Origin: Bacteroidota bacterium
Lineage (GTDB): Bacteria; Bacteroidota; Bacteroidia; Chitinophagales; Chitinophagaceae
NCBI GenBank assembly: GCA_028875875.1
Contig: JAGWUV010000002.1
Coordinates: 95,337 to 159,336, forward strand
DNA: 64,000 bases
Direction of reading: 5' to 3'
The notes under the pieces were generated by a model, which was not told the DNA's origin, did no database searches, and saw nothing but the letters and a program-made list of their open reading frames with translations. The number at the start of each line of letters is the position of its first letter. Position 1 is the stretch's first letter. The position numbers were made by a program, and so were the translations under genes. Shown here in pieces: positions 54,391 to 63,411 of the stretch.

Positions 54391-55137
54391 TCAAAAGTCA
54401 ATCCCAACCCATTTGCGTTTATTTTTTTCGTACTTCTCGTAGTTGAACTTGTACAGTTTACCGGGCCTGTGCGGCACATCCTCTTCCATTTCACCTATAT
54501 CGATGAGTAAATCCATGGAAGCAAATTTCTTGCGGAAATTTCTCCTGTCTAACTGCACGCCTAATATGGCCTCATATAAGTTTTGCAGTTCACGAAGGGA
54601 AAACTTGTCGGGCAACAGGTTAAAGCCTAACGGATGTTCCTGTATCCGTTTCTGTAACCATTGGTAACAGGTATCAATGATCTTTTTATGATCGAAAGCC
54701 ATTTCCTTGATCGAAGAAAAACTATGCCAGTGCAGTTCATTGGCATGTATTTTCAGTTCATGGTGCTGGATATTCAGTAAAGAACAATAGGCCACTGTAA
54801 TAACCCTTCCTCCGGGGTGGCGCTGAGGGGCACTAAAGGTTCCTACTTCTTCCAGGTATACATCCGTCATTCCGGTTCTTTCCTTTAATACCCGGTAAGC
54901 TGCCTCTTTCAGTTCCTCGTTATCTGCTGCAAAATCTCCCAATAACGACCATTTGCCTTTGTACATTTCCAGATCGCTTCGGATGAGCAATACCTTCAAC
55001 TCATTTTCATCAAAGCCAAAAATCACACAGTCTACCGTGATCGGCACCCTTGGGTACGATTCTACCAGTTTATGAACATCAGTAATCAAACCTTCTTTTT
55101 TAGGAATATGATTAGTAGGTATAGACGATTTTATCAT
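54391..55137 (-). CDS. NrtR-like Nudix-domain transcriptional regulator
   Basis: 248 residues. An N-terminal Nudix fold (about 33-165) is followed by a winged-helix domain (about 175-235, SLRELQNLYEAILGVQLDRRNFRKKF). The Nudix box is degraded: GDFAADNEELKEAAYRVLKE lacks the paired catalytic glutamates of the RExxEE core. That is expected for a sensor that binds, not hydrolyses, its ligand. Known relatives are NrtR (NAD metabolism) and the arabinose regulator AraR of Bacteroides. Here no metabolic operon is adjacent, so the target is open. It is convergent with the LacI-like gene. Confidence 0.85.
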   Translation of the reverse strand: MIKSSIPTNHIPKKEGLITDVHKLVESYPRVPITVDCVIFGFDENELKVLLIRSDLEMYKGKWSLLGDFAADNEELKEAAYRVLKERTGMTDVYLEEVGTFSAPQRHPGGRVITVAYCSLLNIQHHELKIHANELHWHSFSSIKEMAFDHKKIIDTCYQWLQKRIQEHPLGFNLLPDKFSLRELQNLYEAILGVQLDRRNFRKKFASMDLLIDIGEMEEDVPHRPGKLYKFNYEKYEKNKRKWVGIDF

Positions 55138-55264
55138 GCGGGCAGCAACTAAGATTAAAAGAAATTATAAATAGTTGTTTTTGTGTGAAGTTAGCTACTT
55201 TTTTCATTGTGTACATTCTACATAATTCTTAAAGTCTTTCAATTCAGCCAGTCCAATTAATTTT

Positions 55265-57382
55265 ATGCCAAATATCTGTATGTACCAGGCATATCAAACA
55301 CAACAGCTACAGGCACTAACCCTAAAGTTTTCGGCAATGCTGCAGGAAGAAGAAAAAGCAGCCGCCCATATTGAAGACCTCAGAAATGTTTTACGTTTTC
55401 ATGAATACAGGTATTACGTGATGAATGCCCCGCTGATCAGCGATTATGAGTTCGATCAATTGTATAAACTATTGGAAAGGATTGAAAAAAAGCAGCCGGC
55501 ACTGGTTACCCCCGATTCTCCCACGCAACGTGTGGGCAGCAGTTTGAATGAAGGCTTTACTACCGTTCAACACCTCGTTCCCATGCTGAGCCTGGAAAAC
55601 AGTTACAATGCCGATGACCTGCTCGACTGGGACCGCAAAGCACGGGAACTCACCGGCCTGGAAACAATAGAATACTGCATTGAACCCAAGTTTGATGGCG
55701 CCAGTATTTCCCTGGTTTATGAAAACGACCTGCTGGTCCGTGCCGTTACAAGAGGTGATGGCGTGGAAGGAGAGGAAATTACCAACAATATCAAACAGGT
55801 ACGTTCTATTCCCTTATCTGCCCCTTTCTCCGAATTTGGCATTAAACAGATCGAGATACGCGGAGAAGTGATCATGAGCAAACGATCTTTCGAAAAATAC
55901 AATGATTGGCTCACCGCCCAGGGGCAGGGAGCACTGGCCAATCCACGTAATGCCGCTTCGGGCAGTTTACGTATGAAAGACCCGAAGGATGTGGCCAAAA
56001 GAAACCTCGAAGCTTTTCTCTACCATGTAAGCTATTATATCACCGATACCAATTCCCATACACATACCCAATATCTTTCCTCGCACTCCGGGTCGCTGGA
56101 AATGCTTTGGCAATGCGGCTTCCGTTCTCCCCAGCAAGAGAAACAGGTTGTAAAAGGCATTGGAGAAGTAATTAAACATGTACACGATTTTGAAGAAATG
56201 CGGGATACCCTGCCTTACGAAATTGATGGTATGGTGGTGAAAGTAAACAGCTTTGCATTGCAGGACCGGATGGGTATGACCACCCACCACCCACGATGGG
56301 CCATTGCCTTTAAATTCAAAGCCAGGCAGGCAACCACTGTACTACGTGCCATTGAATTCCAGGTGGGCAGAACGGGCGCCATTACCCCTGTTGCCAAGTT
56401 AGACCCTGTGTATATCGGCGGTGTTACCGTTTCGAGTATTTCGGTACACAATGAAGATTATATCCGGGAAAAAGACCTGAAAATTGGCGATACGGTATTG
56501 ATAGAAAGAGCCGGTGATGTGATACCCCAGATCGTACAATCATTACCCGATCTCCGCAAGGGCCATGAGCAACCAATTGTGTTTCCTAAACACTGTCCCG
56601 TTTGCAACAGCGAGCTGTTCAGGGAAGAAGGAGAAGCTGTTTGGCGCTGCATTAACATTGAATGCGAAGCACAGGTAGTGGAACGGATCATTCATTTTGT
56701 GAGTAAGGATGCAATGGATATCAAAAGTTTCGGAGAGGCCAACGTTCGCCGCTTTTATGAAGCCGGTTTACTGAAGGATATACCCGGCATCTACAGCCTC
56801 GATTTCAACGCCATTGCACAAATGGAAGGCTTCGGCAAAAAATCCATCGATAACCTGCGTACTGCCATAGAAGCCTCGAAACAACAGCCTTTGCACCGCC
56901 TCATTTACGCACTGGGCATTCGCTATGTAGGCGAAACAACAGCCAAAACACTGGCCAATTCGGTAGATCAATTACTGGTACTGGCCGATATGTCGGAAGA
57001 ACAGTTGCAACAATTGGAAGATGTGGGGGTTAAGGTGGCCAAAAGTATTCGCCAGTTCTTTCACAACAAAGAAAACCTGCACATGCTCAGGCAGCTGGAA
57101 CAGCTCGGTCTTCAGTTTAAAAATGAAAAAAAGGAAATGGCCGAAGGCGGAAACCTTTCCGGGCAAAGCTTTTTATTCACCGGAACGCTCAGTAAGCTAA
57201 AACGCAGTGAGGCTGAAGCGATTGTTGAAAAACACGGTGGTGTTATTGTTTCGGGAGTGAGTAGCAAGCTCAATTACCTGGTGGTGGGAGAAGATGCCGG
57301 AAGCAAGCTGGAAAAGGCAAAAAAGATAAACACAATAAAAATTATAACGGAAGATGCGTTTTTGCAACTCACTGGTATGTAA
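55265..57382 (+). CDS. ligA: NAD-dependent DNA ligase
   Basis: 705 residues from the first ATG; ATGs at 55280 (residue 6) and 55337 (residue 25) are also possible, and 55280 fits the family start best from memory. It seals nicks using NAD. Domains in order: Ia (HEYRYYVMNAPLISDYEFD), adenylation with Lys142 in EPKFDGAS, the OB fold, the Cys4 zinc finger (CPVCNSELF ... CINIEC), helix-hairpin-helix repeats and a C-terminal BRCT domain (about 630-705). A TTG/TACTTTTT promoter-like pair lies near 55175-55203. Confidence 0.96.
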   Translation: MPNICMYQAYQTQQLQALTLKFSAMLQEEEKAAAHIEDLRNVLRFHEYRYYVMNAPLISDYEFDQLYKLLERIEKKQPALVTPDSPTQRVGSSLNEGFTTVQHLVPMLSLENSYNADDLLDWDRKARELTGLETIEYCIEPKFDGASISLVYENDLLVRAVTRGDGVEGEEITNNIKQVRSIPLSAPFSEFGIKQIEIRGEVIMSKRSFEKYNDWLTAQGQGALANPRNAASGSLRMKDPKDVAKRNLEAFLYHVSYYITDTNSHTHTQYLSSHSGSLEMLWQCGFRSPQQEKQVVKGIGEVIKHVHDFEEMRDTLPYEIDGMVVKVNSFALQDRMGMTTHHPRWAIAFKFKARQATTVLRAIEFQVGRTGAITPVAKLDPVYIGGVTVSSISVHNEDYIREKDLKIGDTVLIERAGDVIPQIVQSLPDLRKGHEQPIVFPKHCPVCNSELFREEGEAVWRCINIECEAQVVERIIHFVSKDAMDIKSFGEANVRRFYEAGLLKDIPGIYSLDFNAIAQMEGFGKKSIDNLRTAIEASKQQPLHRLIYALGIRYVGETTAKTLANSVDQLLVLADMSEEQLQQLEDVGVKVAKSIRQFFHNKENLHMLRQLEQLGLQFKNEKKEMAEGGNLSGQSFLFTGTLSKLKRSEAEAIVEKHGGVIVSGVSSKLNYLVVGEDAGSKLEKAKKINTIKIITEDAFLQLTGM

Positions 57383-57407
57383 CTTTACTTCATAAATACT
57401 CCACCGT

Positions 57408-57986
57408 ATGATTACCAATTTACAGAACGAGAAGTGGAAGCAGGTTCAGTTTGAACACGCTGAAAAACTGCAAAAGAAATACGCGGTAAGCAATATGGGT
57501 CGTGTTGCTTCGTATACCGAGTCGCTTAAAAAAGATGGAACCCTGCTAAAGGGCTCCATGCAAAGCGGTTACAACATTATTCACCTGCATGTAAAGGAAA
57601 AGAACATCGCTTTTCTCGTACACAGGGCTATTGCCGAACTGTTCATTAAAAAAACAGGCAGCGGACGTGATTTTGTAATTCACCTCAACCACAAAAAGAA
57701 AGACAACCGTGTTGAAAACCTTAAGTGGGCCACACAGGAAGAAGTAGCGGCGCATAACGCCAATAACCCACTGGTAAAGGCGGCCCGCAAAAAGCAAAAA
57801 GAACGCCCCATAGAGCTCAAACGCGGCATGAAACTTACGCTGGCACAGGTAAAACAGATCAAACAAACACTGGCCAATCCCAAACGTAAACTTACCTACA
57901 AACAAATAGCAGCCAAATACAAGGTGAGTGAAATGGCCATTACCCGCATCAATAGCGGCGAGAACTGGAGCCATGTAAAAATATAA
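57408..57986 (+). CDS. NUMOD4/HNH endonuclease, free-standing
   Basis: 192 residues. The N-terminal NUMOD4 region (EKWKQVQFEHAEKLQKKYAV then SNMGRVASYTE) is followed by an HNH-type nuclease core (FLVHRAIAELF ... HLNHKKKDNRVENLKWATQ, about 75-115) and a C-terminal basic helix-turn-helix (LTYKQIAAKYKVSEMAITRI, about 163-182). This is the domain layout of phage and intron homing endonucleases, here as a complete stand-alone gene between ligA and a REP-like element. Role unknown; such genes are carried along as selfish or domesticated nucleases. Confidence 0.82.
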   Translation: MITNLQNEKWKQVQFEHAEKLQKKYAVSNMGRVASYTESLKKDGTLLKGSMQSGYNIIHLHVKEKNIAFLVHRAIAELFIKKTGSGRDFVIHLNHKKKDNRVENLKWATQEEVAAHNANNPLVKAARKKQKERPIELKRGMKLTLAQVKQIKQTLANPKRKLTYKQIAAKYKVSEMAITRINSGENWSHVKI

Positions 57987-57988
57987 TG

Positions 57989-58041
57989 ATGAAGTGAGCG
58001 GCACAGCAAAGCCCGGCTTTTGTTGTGTCACTCACTTGTAC
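57989..58041 (-). repeat. REP-like element copy D, full hairpin form
   Basis: GTGAGCGGCACAGCAAAGCC (57994-58013) pairs imperfectly with 58015-58035, giving a long hairpin that starts 7 bases after the HNH gene stop. The following segment to 58041 is 17/20 identical to the reverse complement of the core in copies A and B. It may also serve as a terminator. Confidence 0.6.
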
Positions 58042-58072
58042 TTTTTGTCAACTTTCAGCATTTACGCTTTTT

Positions 58073-58741
58073 ATGTTAGCAGCTTCTACGCTTCGTTTTT
58101 TAGCCTTATTGCAAAAGAACAATACCAAGGAATGGTTTGATAAGAACCGGAAAATGTATGAAGCCGCCAAAGCAGACTTCCTGCAGTTCACCGCTACTAT
58201 TGTAGAAAAAGTAAATGGTTTCGATACTACACTATCGCATATTCAGCCGAAAGACTGTGTATTTCGTATCAACCGGGATGTTCGGTTTAGTAAGGATAAG
58301 TCGCCCTACAAGAACAACATGGGCATGAGTATTGCCAAAGCGGGGAAGAAAGGTGTTTCCGCCGGTTATTACTTTCACCTGCAACCCGGCGAAAGCTTTG
58401 TGGGCGGCGGCTTATACATGCCAATGCCTGATGACCTGAAGAAGGTACGCCAGGAAATTGATTATTGTTTTGAAGAATTTTCAGGCATCATTACGAATAA
58501 GAAATTCAAATCACTTTATGGCGATCTTGATAAAAGCAGTGAACTAAGCCTGAGCAGGCCACCCAAAGGTTACAATGAAGATAATCCCGCCATTGCCTAC
58601 CTCAAGCTCAAAAGCTTTATCGCTTTTACAGCACTCACAGATGAAGAAGTCACCGGAAAGAATATAGAAAGGAAGATCATACAGGCATTTGAAACACTGC
58701 ATCCTTTAGTGGTGTTCCTGAACAGGGGACTGGAAGGATAA
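58073..58741 (+). CDS. DUF2461 (TIGR02453) family protein
   Basis: 222 residues from the ATG at 58073; the upstream extension runs into the REP-like element. Family landmarks are LRFLALLQKNNTKEWFDKNR at the N-terminus, CVFRINRDVRFSKDKSPYKNN near residue 62, and GGLYMPMPDDLKKVRQEID near residue 107. It is widespread and cytoplasmic with no proven function that I know of. It stands alone, convergent with the NAD(P)H-hydrate repair gene. Confidence 0.88.
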   Translation: MLAASTLRFLALLQKNNTKEWFDKNRKMYEAAKADFLQFTATIVEKVNGFDTTLSHIQPKDCVFRINRDVRFSKDKSPYKNNMGMSIAKAGKKGVSAGYYFHLQPGESFVGGGLYMPMPDDLKKVRQEIDYCFEEFSGIITNKKFKSLYGDLDKSSELSLSRPPKGYNEDNPAIAYLKLKSFIAFTALTDEEVTGKNIERKIIQAFETLHPLVVFLNRGLEG

Positions 58742-58755
58742 AAATGAAACCCATA

Positions 58756-60240
58756 TTAATTCCCTCTTACAAAAACATAAGCCTTACCAATCGCTTCTGT
58801 TACATCACTGGGTATCAGGCTTTCCATCGACTGGTTTTCCAAAGCCAGGTCTGCTGCCAGTCCGTGTAAATACACACCCAGTAAAGCAGCTTCTAACGGT
58901 GGGTGCTTTTGTGCCAGCAGACCCGTGATCATTCCTGTTAATACATCCCCCGAACCACCTTTCGCCAGCCCTGCATTGCCTGTAATATTAAAATAGCCTT
59001 TACCATCGCAGGCGATAAAACTATGGTGCCCTTTCAGTACAATGATCCATTCCTGTTCTTTCGAAACCGCAATGGCTTTTTCAATACGCTCCACCTCATT
59101 GGCACAAGGACCAAACATTCTCTCAAACTCTTTGGGATGGGGTGTTAAGACGGCATTTTTAGGAACCAGGTGCCACCACTCCGGGTGCTGCGATAAAATA
59201 TTCAAAGCATCTGCGTCTAACACGATCGGCTGGTGATAATAATACAGTAGTTTGTATAAGGTTTGTTCTGAAGCTTCATCTGTTCCCAGGCCGGGGCCTG
59301 CACCCACACAGGCATAGGCATCCCAAACAGAAATAGAACGTTCCCTGGGTAGCACCATCGCCTCGGGAAGAGAAGTGTGCATGACCGTTGCCATATCCCC
59401 CGGTATGTACATGGTAAGCAACCCCGTACCGGTTCTTACCGCCGCCTTAGCCGCCAGTAAGGCCGCCCCCATTTTTCCATAATTCCCCGCAATTAATAAG
59501 GCGTGGCCATGATGGCCTTTATGCGAAAAAGCAAAACGCTCCTTTAAAAACCCGGTAATGGTTTGCTGCAACAGCAGCGAATATTGTGTTTGCACCTCCT
59601 CCAAAAATGCAGGCAGTAAGCCTATATCCAACACATGCACATAGCCGAAGAAAGGAGCATTTTCTGCCAGCAGCAAACAAAACTTGAGCGACTGAAAAGT
59701 GAGTGTATCCCTTGCTTTGATGATCGTATTACCCAAAGAGCTCTTATCAATAAACATCCCGCTGGGTACATCAATGGCAATAACGGTAGCTTCAGAAAGG
59801 TTAATATGGTTAACCAATGCAGCACTCAGCTCCTGCAAAGGCCTGTTTAATCCTGAACCAAAGAGGGCATCGATTACAATATCTTCTCTTGAAACAGACG
59901 GAAAAAATTCGGCAGACTGGATGAAGTGAATATTAGGCGTAAGCGTATGAAGGCGTTGCAGGTTCAACTGGAAATCTTCCGTACCCTTTGCCCCAAACTC
60001 CAATACATATACCGTTACATCCGATCCTTTTTCCAGCAACAGCCTGGCAATGGCCAAACCATCGCCACCATTATTACCCTTCCCGCAGAAAATATGAAAA
60101 GATTGCTGGCTATAGAACTGTGCTGACAACCATTGAACACATTTAGCAGCAGCCCTTTCCATCAGATCAATAGAGGCAATGGGTTCATGGGCAATTGTAT
60201 AGGCATCCCAATCTTGTATTTGTTGTGCGGAAAGGAGCAT
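58756..60240 (-). CDS. nnr: Bifunctional NAD(P)H-hydrate epimerase/dehydratase
   Basis: 494 residues. It repairs damaged hydrated NAD(P)H. The N-terminal YjeF_N epimerase domain (about 1-215) has GKGNNGGDGLAIARLL and VIAIDVPSGMF. The C-terminal dehydratase (about 235-490, ribokinase-like) has AGNYGKMGAALLAAKA, VLTPHPKEFERM and the catalytic NAGLAKGGSGDVLTGMI. Full-length fusion as usual. Single gene on the minus strand. Confidence 0.94.
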   Translation of the reverse strand: MLLSAQQIQDWDAYTIAHEPIASIDLMERAAAKCVQWLSAQFYSQQSFHIFCGKGNNGGDGLAIARLLLEKGSDVTVYVLEFGAKGTEDFQLNLQRLHTLTPNIHFIQSAEFFPSVSREDIVIDALFGSGLNRPLQELSAALVNHINLSEATVIAIDVPSGMFIDKSSLGNTIIKARDTLTFQSLKFCLLLAENAPFFGYVHVLDIGLLPAFLEEVQTQYSLLLQQTITGFLKERFAFSHKGHHGHALLIAGNYGKMGAALLAAKAAVRTGTGLLTMYIPGDMATVMHTSLPEAMVLPRERSISVWDAYACVGAGPGLGTDEASEQTLYKLLYYYHQPIVLDADALNILSQHPEWWHLVPKNAVLTPHPKEFERMFGPCANEVERIEKAIAVSKEQEWIIVLKGHHSFIACDGKGYFNITGNAGLAKGGSGDVLTGMITGLLAQKHPPLEAALLGVYLHGLAADLALENQSMESLIPSDVTEAIGKAYVFVRGN

Positions 60241-60421
60241 GCATTATTTTTTTAGGAAATTTTCAATTGCTAACGGGTGCTGTAGCAGGTTGCTACAAAT
60301 TTAGTTTTCTTTTGGCTGTGTTCATAACAGAATATGAATAGTGCGATTGCTCATATCAACTTATCAAAAGCTTTTTTATATTTACCCACAACCCTGTACT
60401 TCGTAAGCTATAACCCCATGT

Positions 60422-62593
60422 ATGCATACAGCACGTGTTAAACTATTTTGGATTGCTGCAAGCCTCTGTGTATTGCCTTTTTTCGGCTTTGCCGTTACTA
60501 CAGGAGATACGATACGCCTGCAATTGAAGTGGTGGCACCAGTTTCAGTTTGCCGGTTATTATGCTGCCGATATCAAAGGCTTTTATAAAGAACAAAACCT
60601 GAATGTTAAGATCCTCCCGGGAAGAGCAGGTATGTCGCCGGTAGAAGAAGTGGTGAACAACAGGGCCGATTTTTCTATCTGCGGTTCAGACCTCCTCTAT
60701 AATTTTTGTAACGGGGCACCTGTTGTGGCATTGGGTGCATTGTTCCAGCATTCTCCCTATACCATTATTTCATTGGCTAAAAGCAATATCCGCACGCCTG
60801 CAGACCTGGTAAGAAAAAGAGTGATGGGATCGAAAGACCAGGGATTGGTAGAAATAGAAGCGATGTTATTGAAAGAAGGTATTTCACCGGATTCCATTCA
60901 CCTGCTGGACCATACCTGGAACAATAATGATCTTATTACGGGTAAGGTAGATGCATTTACGGGATACATACCTACAGAACCCTTTCAGCTAACCAGAGCT
61001 GGCGTAAGTGTTTCTTATATCTCCCCGATAGATTACGGCGTTGACTTTTACGGTGATGTTTTGTTTACCAGTAACAACCTGTTAAAACAAAACCCTGTGC
61101 TGGTAGAGCAATTCAGGGAAGCCAGTTTTAAGGGTTGGGAATATGCCCTCGGCCATGTAGAGGAGATGGTAAATTATATTTTACAATTGCCCGGTGTGAA
61201 GGAAAGAGGTACTACCAAAACCGAACTGGAAAATGAAGCGGCGCAAATGCAAAAACTCATCCTTCCCACGCTGGTTGAAATCGGCCATATGAATGAGGGG
61301 CGATGGCAAAATATTTTAAACACCTACCAGTCGCTCCATTTGATTCCTGCTTCCAAAAAACTGGACAAGTTTCTTTACATACCCGCAAAAGCAGCCTCGC
61401 AGGAGGTACTGAAAAAACTGCTCTATATCATAGCCGCCGGAAGCGCTGTTTTTCTGTTCATACTCTTCTACAACCTGCAACTGCGAAAAAAAGTAAAACA
61501 AAGAACACAGCAACTGCAACAGGAAATAGACAAGCATATCTTAACACAGCAATTGCTGCAAAAGAGTGAACGGGAATTCAAACGTATGGCCGAGTTATTG
61601 CCGTTACCCTTAAGGGTAGAAGATAATGAGGGTAAACTGATCTTTATCAATAAAGCTTTTACCGACACTTTTGGTTATACTCATGACGAAATCAAAGACC
61701 TGTCTACCTGGCTTTTAAAAGCCCATTTGAATAAAGAGAACCTGGACATTGCACGCAAGGTGCGGAAGGAAGGTTATTTGGCCAACCATGCTGTATCACC
61801 GCTCCCTATTAACTGTAAAGATGGGAGTATAAAGATCATAGAGTTCAATATTTCGAGGGAGGATGGTAAAGTATACATCATCTACAATGATATCACGGAA
61901 AAACGAAAAGCAGAGGAGGAATTAAAAACATCGCACCGGCAGTTGCGGGAACTGGCCATGCACCTGGAAGAAGTGCGGGAAGAAGAAAGGGTGAAGATTG
62001 CCAGGGATATTCATGATGAATTAGGGCAGTTACTGGTAGCCATAAAATTTGATCTTTCCTTTTTACAAAACATGATCAACCAACCTTCCGAAGCCCTCAC
62101 AGATAAGATGAAAGCCTTGATCACACTGGCCGATGCCTCCCTGGTTTCGGTAAGAAAAATAGCAACGGAGTTAAGGCCCTATATATTGGATAAATATGAG
62201 TTTACAGAAGCGTTGCAGGCACTGAATAAAGACTTTACCAAACGGTGGAAGATCGACTGCCACCTAACAGTTCCCGAACAACCATTACAACTGAATGATA
62301 ACCTGACTGTAAACCTGTTCCGGGTATACCAGGAAGCGTTGAACAATGTAGCAAAGCATGCCGCAGCAACAGCAGTACAGGCCGTTATAACGGTTGATGC
62401 CTACAGTATCAGTCTAACTGTTTCGGATAATGGAAAAGGCATGGATACCAACGAGCAGTCTACCCGTAAAAGCTGGGGCCTGGTGGGAATGCGGGAACGG
62501 ATCTTACGACTGAACGGAACCATGCGAATAGACAGCGTTCCGGGTAAGGGCACTACGTTACGTATTGTACTGCCGTTGGAAGAGGGAGCGTAG
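60422..62593 (+). CDS. Sensor histidine kinase with periplasmic NMT1/THI5-like domain
   Basis: 723 residues. Signal peptide about 1-24, then a periplasmic binding domain (about 28-310) of the NMT1/THI5 type (LKWWHQFQFAGYYAADIKGF, the pyrimidine-type binding opening). One TM helix follows (about 331-352), a coiled coil, a PAS domain (about 385-495), HisKA_3 with the phosphorylated His531 in ARDIHDELGQ, and a HATPase domain ending GLVGMRERILRLNGTM. This is a NarL-type two-component sensor that binds a small molecule, perhaps a thiamine-pyrimidine-like or amine compound. No response regulator gene is adjacent in the window. Confidence 0.88.
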   Translation: MHTARVKLFWIAASLCVLPFFGFAVTTGDTIRLQLKWWHQFQFAGYYAADIKGFYKEQNLNVKILPGRAGMSPVEEVVNNRADFSICGSDLLYNFCNGAPVVALGALFQHSPYTIISLAKSNIRTPADLVRKRVMGSKDQGLVEIEAMLLKEGISPDSIHLLDHTWNNNDLITGKVDAFTGYIPTEPFQLTRAGVSVSYISPIDYGVDFYGDVLFTSNNLLKQNPVLVEQFREASFKGWEYALGHVEEMVNYILQLPGVKERGTTKTELENEAAQMQKLILPTLVEIGHMNEGRWQNILNTYQSLHLIPASKKLDKFLYIPAKAASQEVLKKLLYIIAAGSAVFLFILFYNLQLRKKVKQRTQQLQQEIDKHILTQQLLQKSEREFKRMAELLPLPLRVEDNEGKLIFINKAFTDTFGYTHDEIKDLSTWLLKAHLNKENLDIARKVRKEGYLANHAVSPLPINCKDGSIKIIEFNISREDGKVYIIYNDITEKRKAEEELKTSHRQLRELAMHLEEVREEERVKIARDIHDELGQLLVAIKFDLSFLQNMINQPSEALTDKMKALITLADASLVSVRKIATELRPYILDKYEFTEALQALNKDFTKRWKIDCHLTVPEQPLQLNDNLTVNLFRVYQEALNNVAKHAAATAVQAVITVDAYSISLTVSDNGKGMDTNEQSTRKSWGLVGMRERILRLNGTMRIDSVPGKGTTLRIVLPLEEGA

Positions 62594-62867
62594 GATATTG
62601 ATTGGGGTTGGGGTAGTTGGTGGTTATTACATTAGCTGATTATGAATGGATAGATAGATGATTTCAACTCTCCCGGGGGCAGGGTGGCCACCACATTAAA
62701 AACATGACCTGCACCGGCCTTATTCCAAAAGTTTAGTTCGCATTTTTCAGTGCTGACCTGTAGAAACAGCCCGCTACTATTCCCTTCTCAATAGGATTAT
62801 CAGCTATTATTTACACTATCTCTTTTGCTTGCATTGTACGGTTTTGTGGAAATGTATTATACAGAAT

Positions 62868-62929
62868 TGATAATCAATTGATAGCAAATATTCTACTGAA
62901 TAAGTAGGATACTTAATTGTTGATTATCA
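62868..62929. repeat. 10-base inverted repeat with 42-base spacing
   Basis: TGATAATCAA (62868-62877) and TTGATTATCA (62920-62929) are exact inverted copies. A smaller CTAC/GTAG stem lies between them. Confidence 0.55.
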
Positions 62930-63222
62930 GCACTTTGTTATTTTCATGAACTCCATACGGCTTATGTAGGGCGTATATAGGGAGTAACAAGGAAGGGAGG
63001 GAGAAGGACTGGCGGATGGCGAATTTGTGGATGACGGATGGCGGATTTGTTAATGGCGTGGGGAAATGGGCAGTGGTTATCTTCTTCACTTTTATGGACT
63101 CTCGCTGTAGAAAAATAATCGCACCCCAGCGCCTCGTTTATACAGGTTTTTGCATAGTAATCTCGCTACATTGTTCGGATCGCGATTTTGGAAGGCTTGA
63201 CTGGCTTGACTTTCAGCATTTT

Positions 63223-63310
63223 TGTTCGATACTGATCCGAACATCGTTCGGATCGGCTTCGGATCGATCCGAACACGACCCGAAGAAAGGTCGAAGCAAT
63301 ATCGAAGAAA
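63223..63310. repeat. Eleven-base periodic TCGAA/CCGAA array
   Basis: Eight consecutive 11-base units, each with a core of TTCGA, TCCGA, TTCGG, CCGAA or TCGAA near its third to seventh base. Within it are an almost continuous palindrome GATCCGAAC-ATC-GTTCGGATC (63234-63254) and TTCGGATCGATCCGAA (63258-63273). An extra TTCGGATCG lies upstream near 63175. Confidence 0.6.
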
Positions 63311-63365
63311 GGTTAAGCCCTGCTCGGTCATTTTCTCCTTACCCCCTTGGCGTTGTACCATGATA

Positions 63366-63411
63366 AATTCCTACAAAAGAGCGCAGGAGCCTGTGGCCTT
63401 TTGTAGGAATT
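63366..63411. repeat. 46-base palindrome / hairpin
   Basis: AATTCCTACAAAAG (63366-63379) pairs perfectly with CTTTTGTAGGAATT (63398-63411). The 18-base loop holds a second stem CAGG/CCTG. It is a strong structured element about 120 bases before the tracrRNA-like sequence. No T-run follows. Confidence 0.7.

Noticed and set aside
62671..62715. GC-rich block considered as an IS21-family end
   Set aside because: No transposase frame or matching second end is visible, and the likeness rests on memory only, so it is not called a mobile element.
63016..63363. A 115-codon plus-strand frame and an 89-codon minus-strand frame (63092-63361) before the Cas9 locus
   Set aside because: Both run through the tandem and periodic repeats, have no recognisable family and overlap each other. 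They look like chance frames in repetitive DNA.
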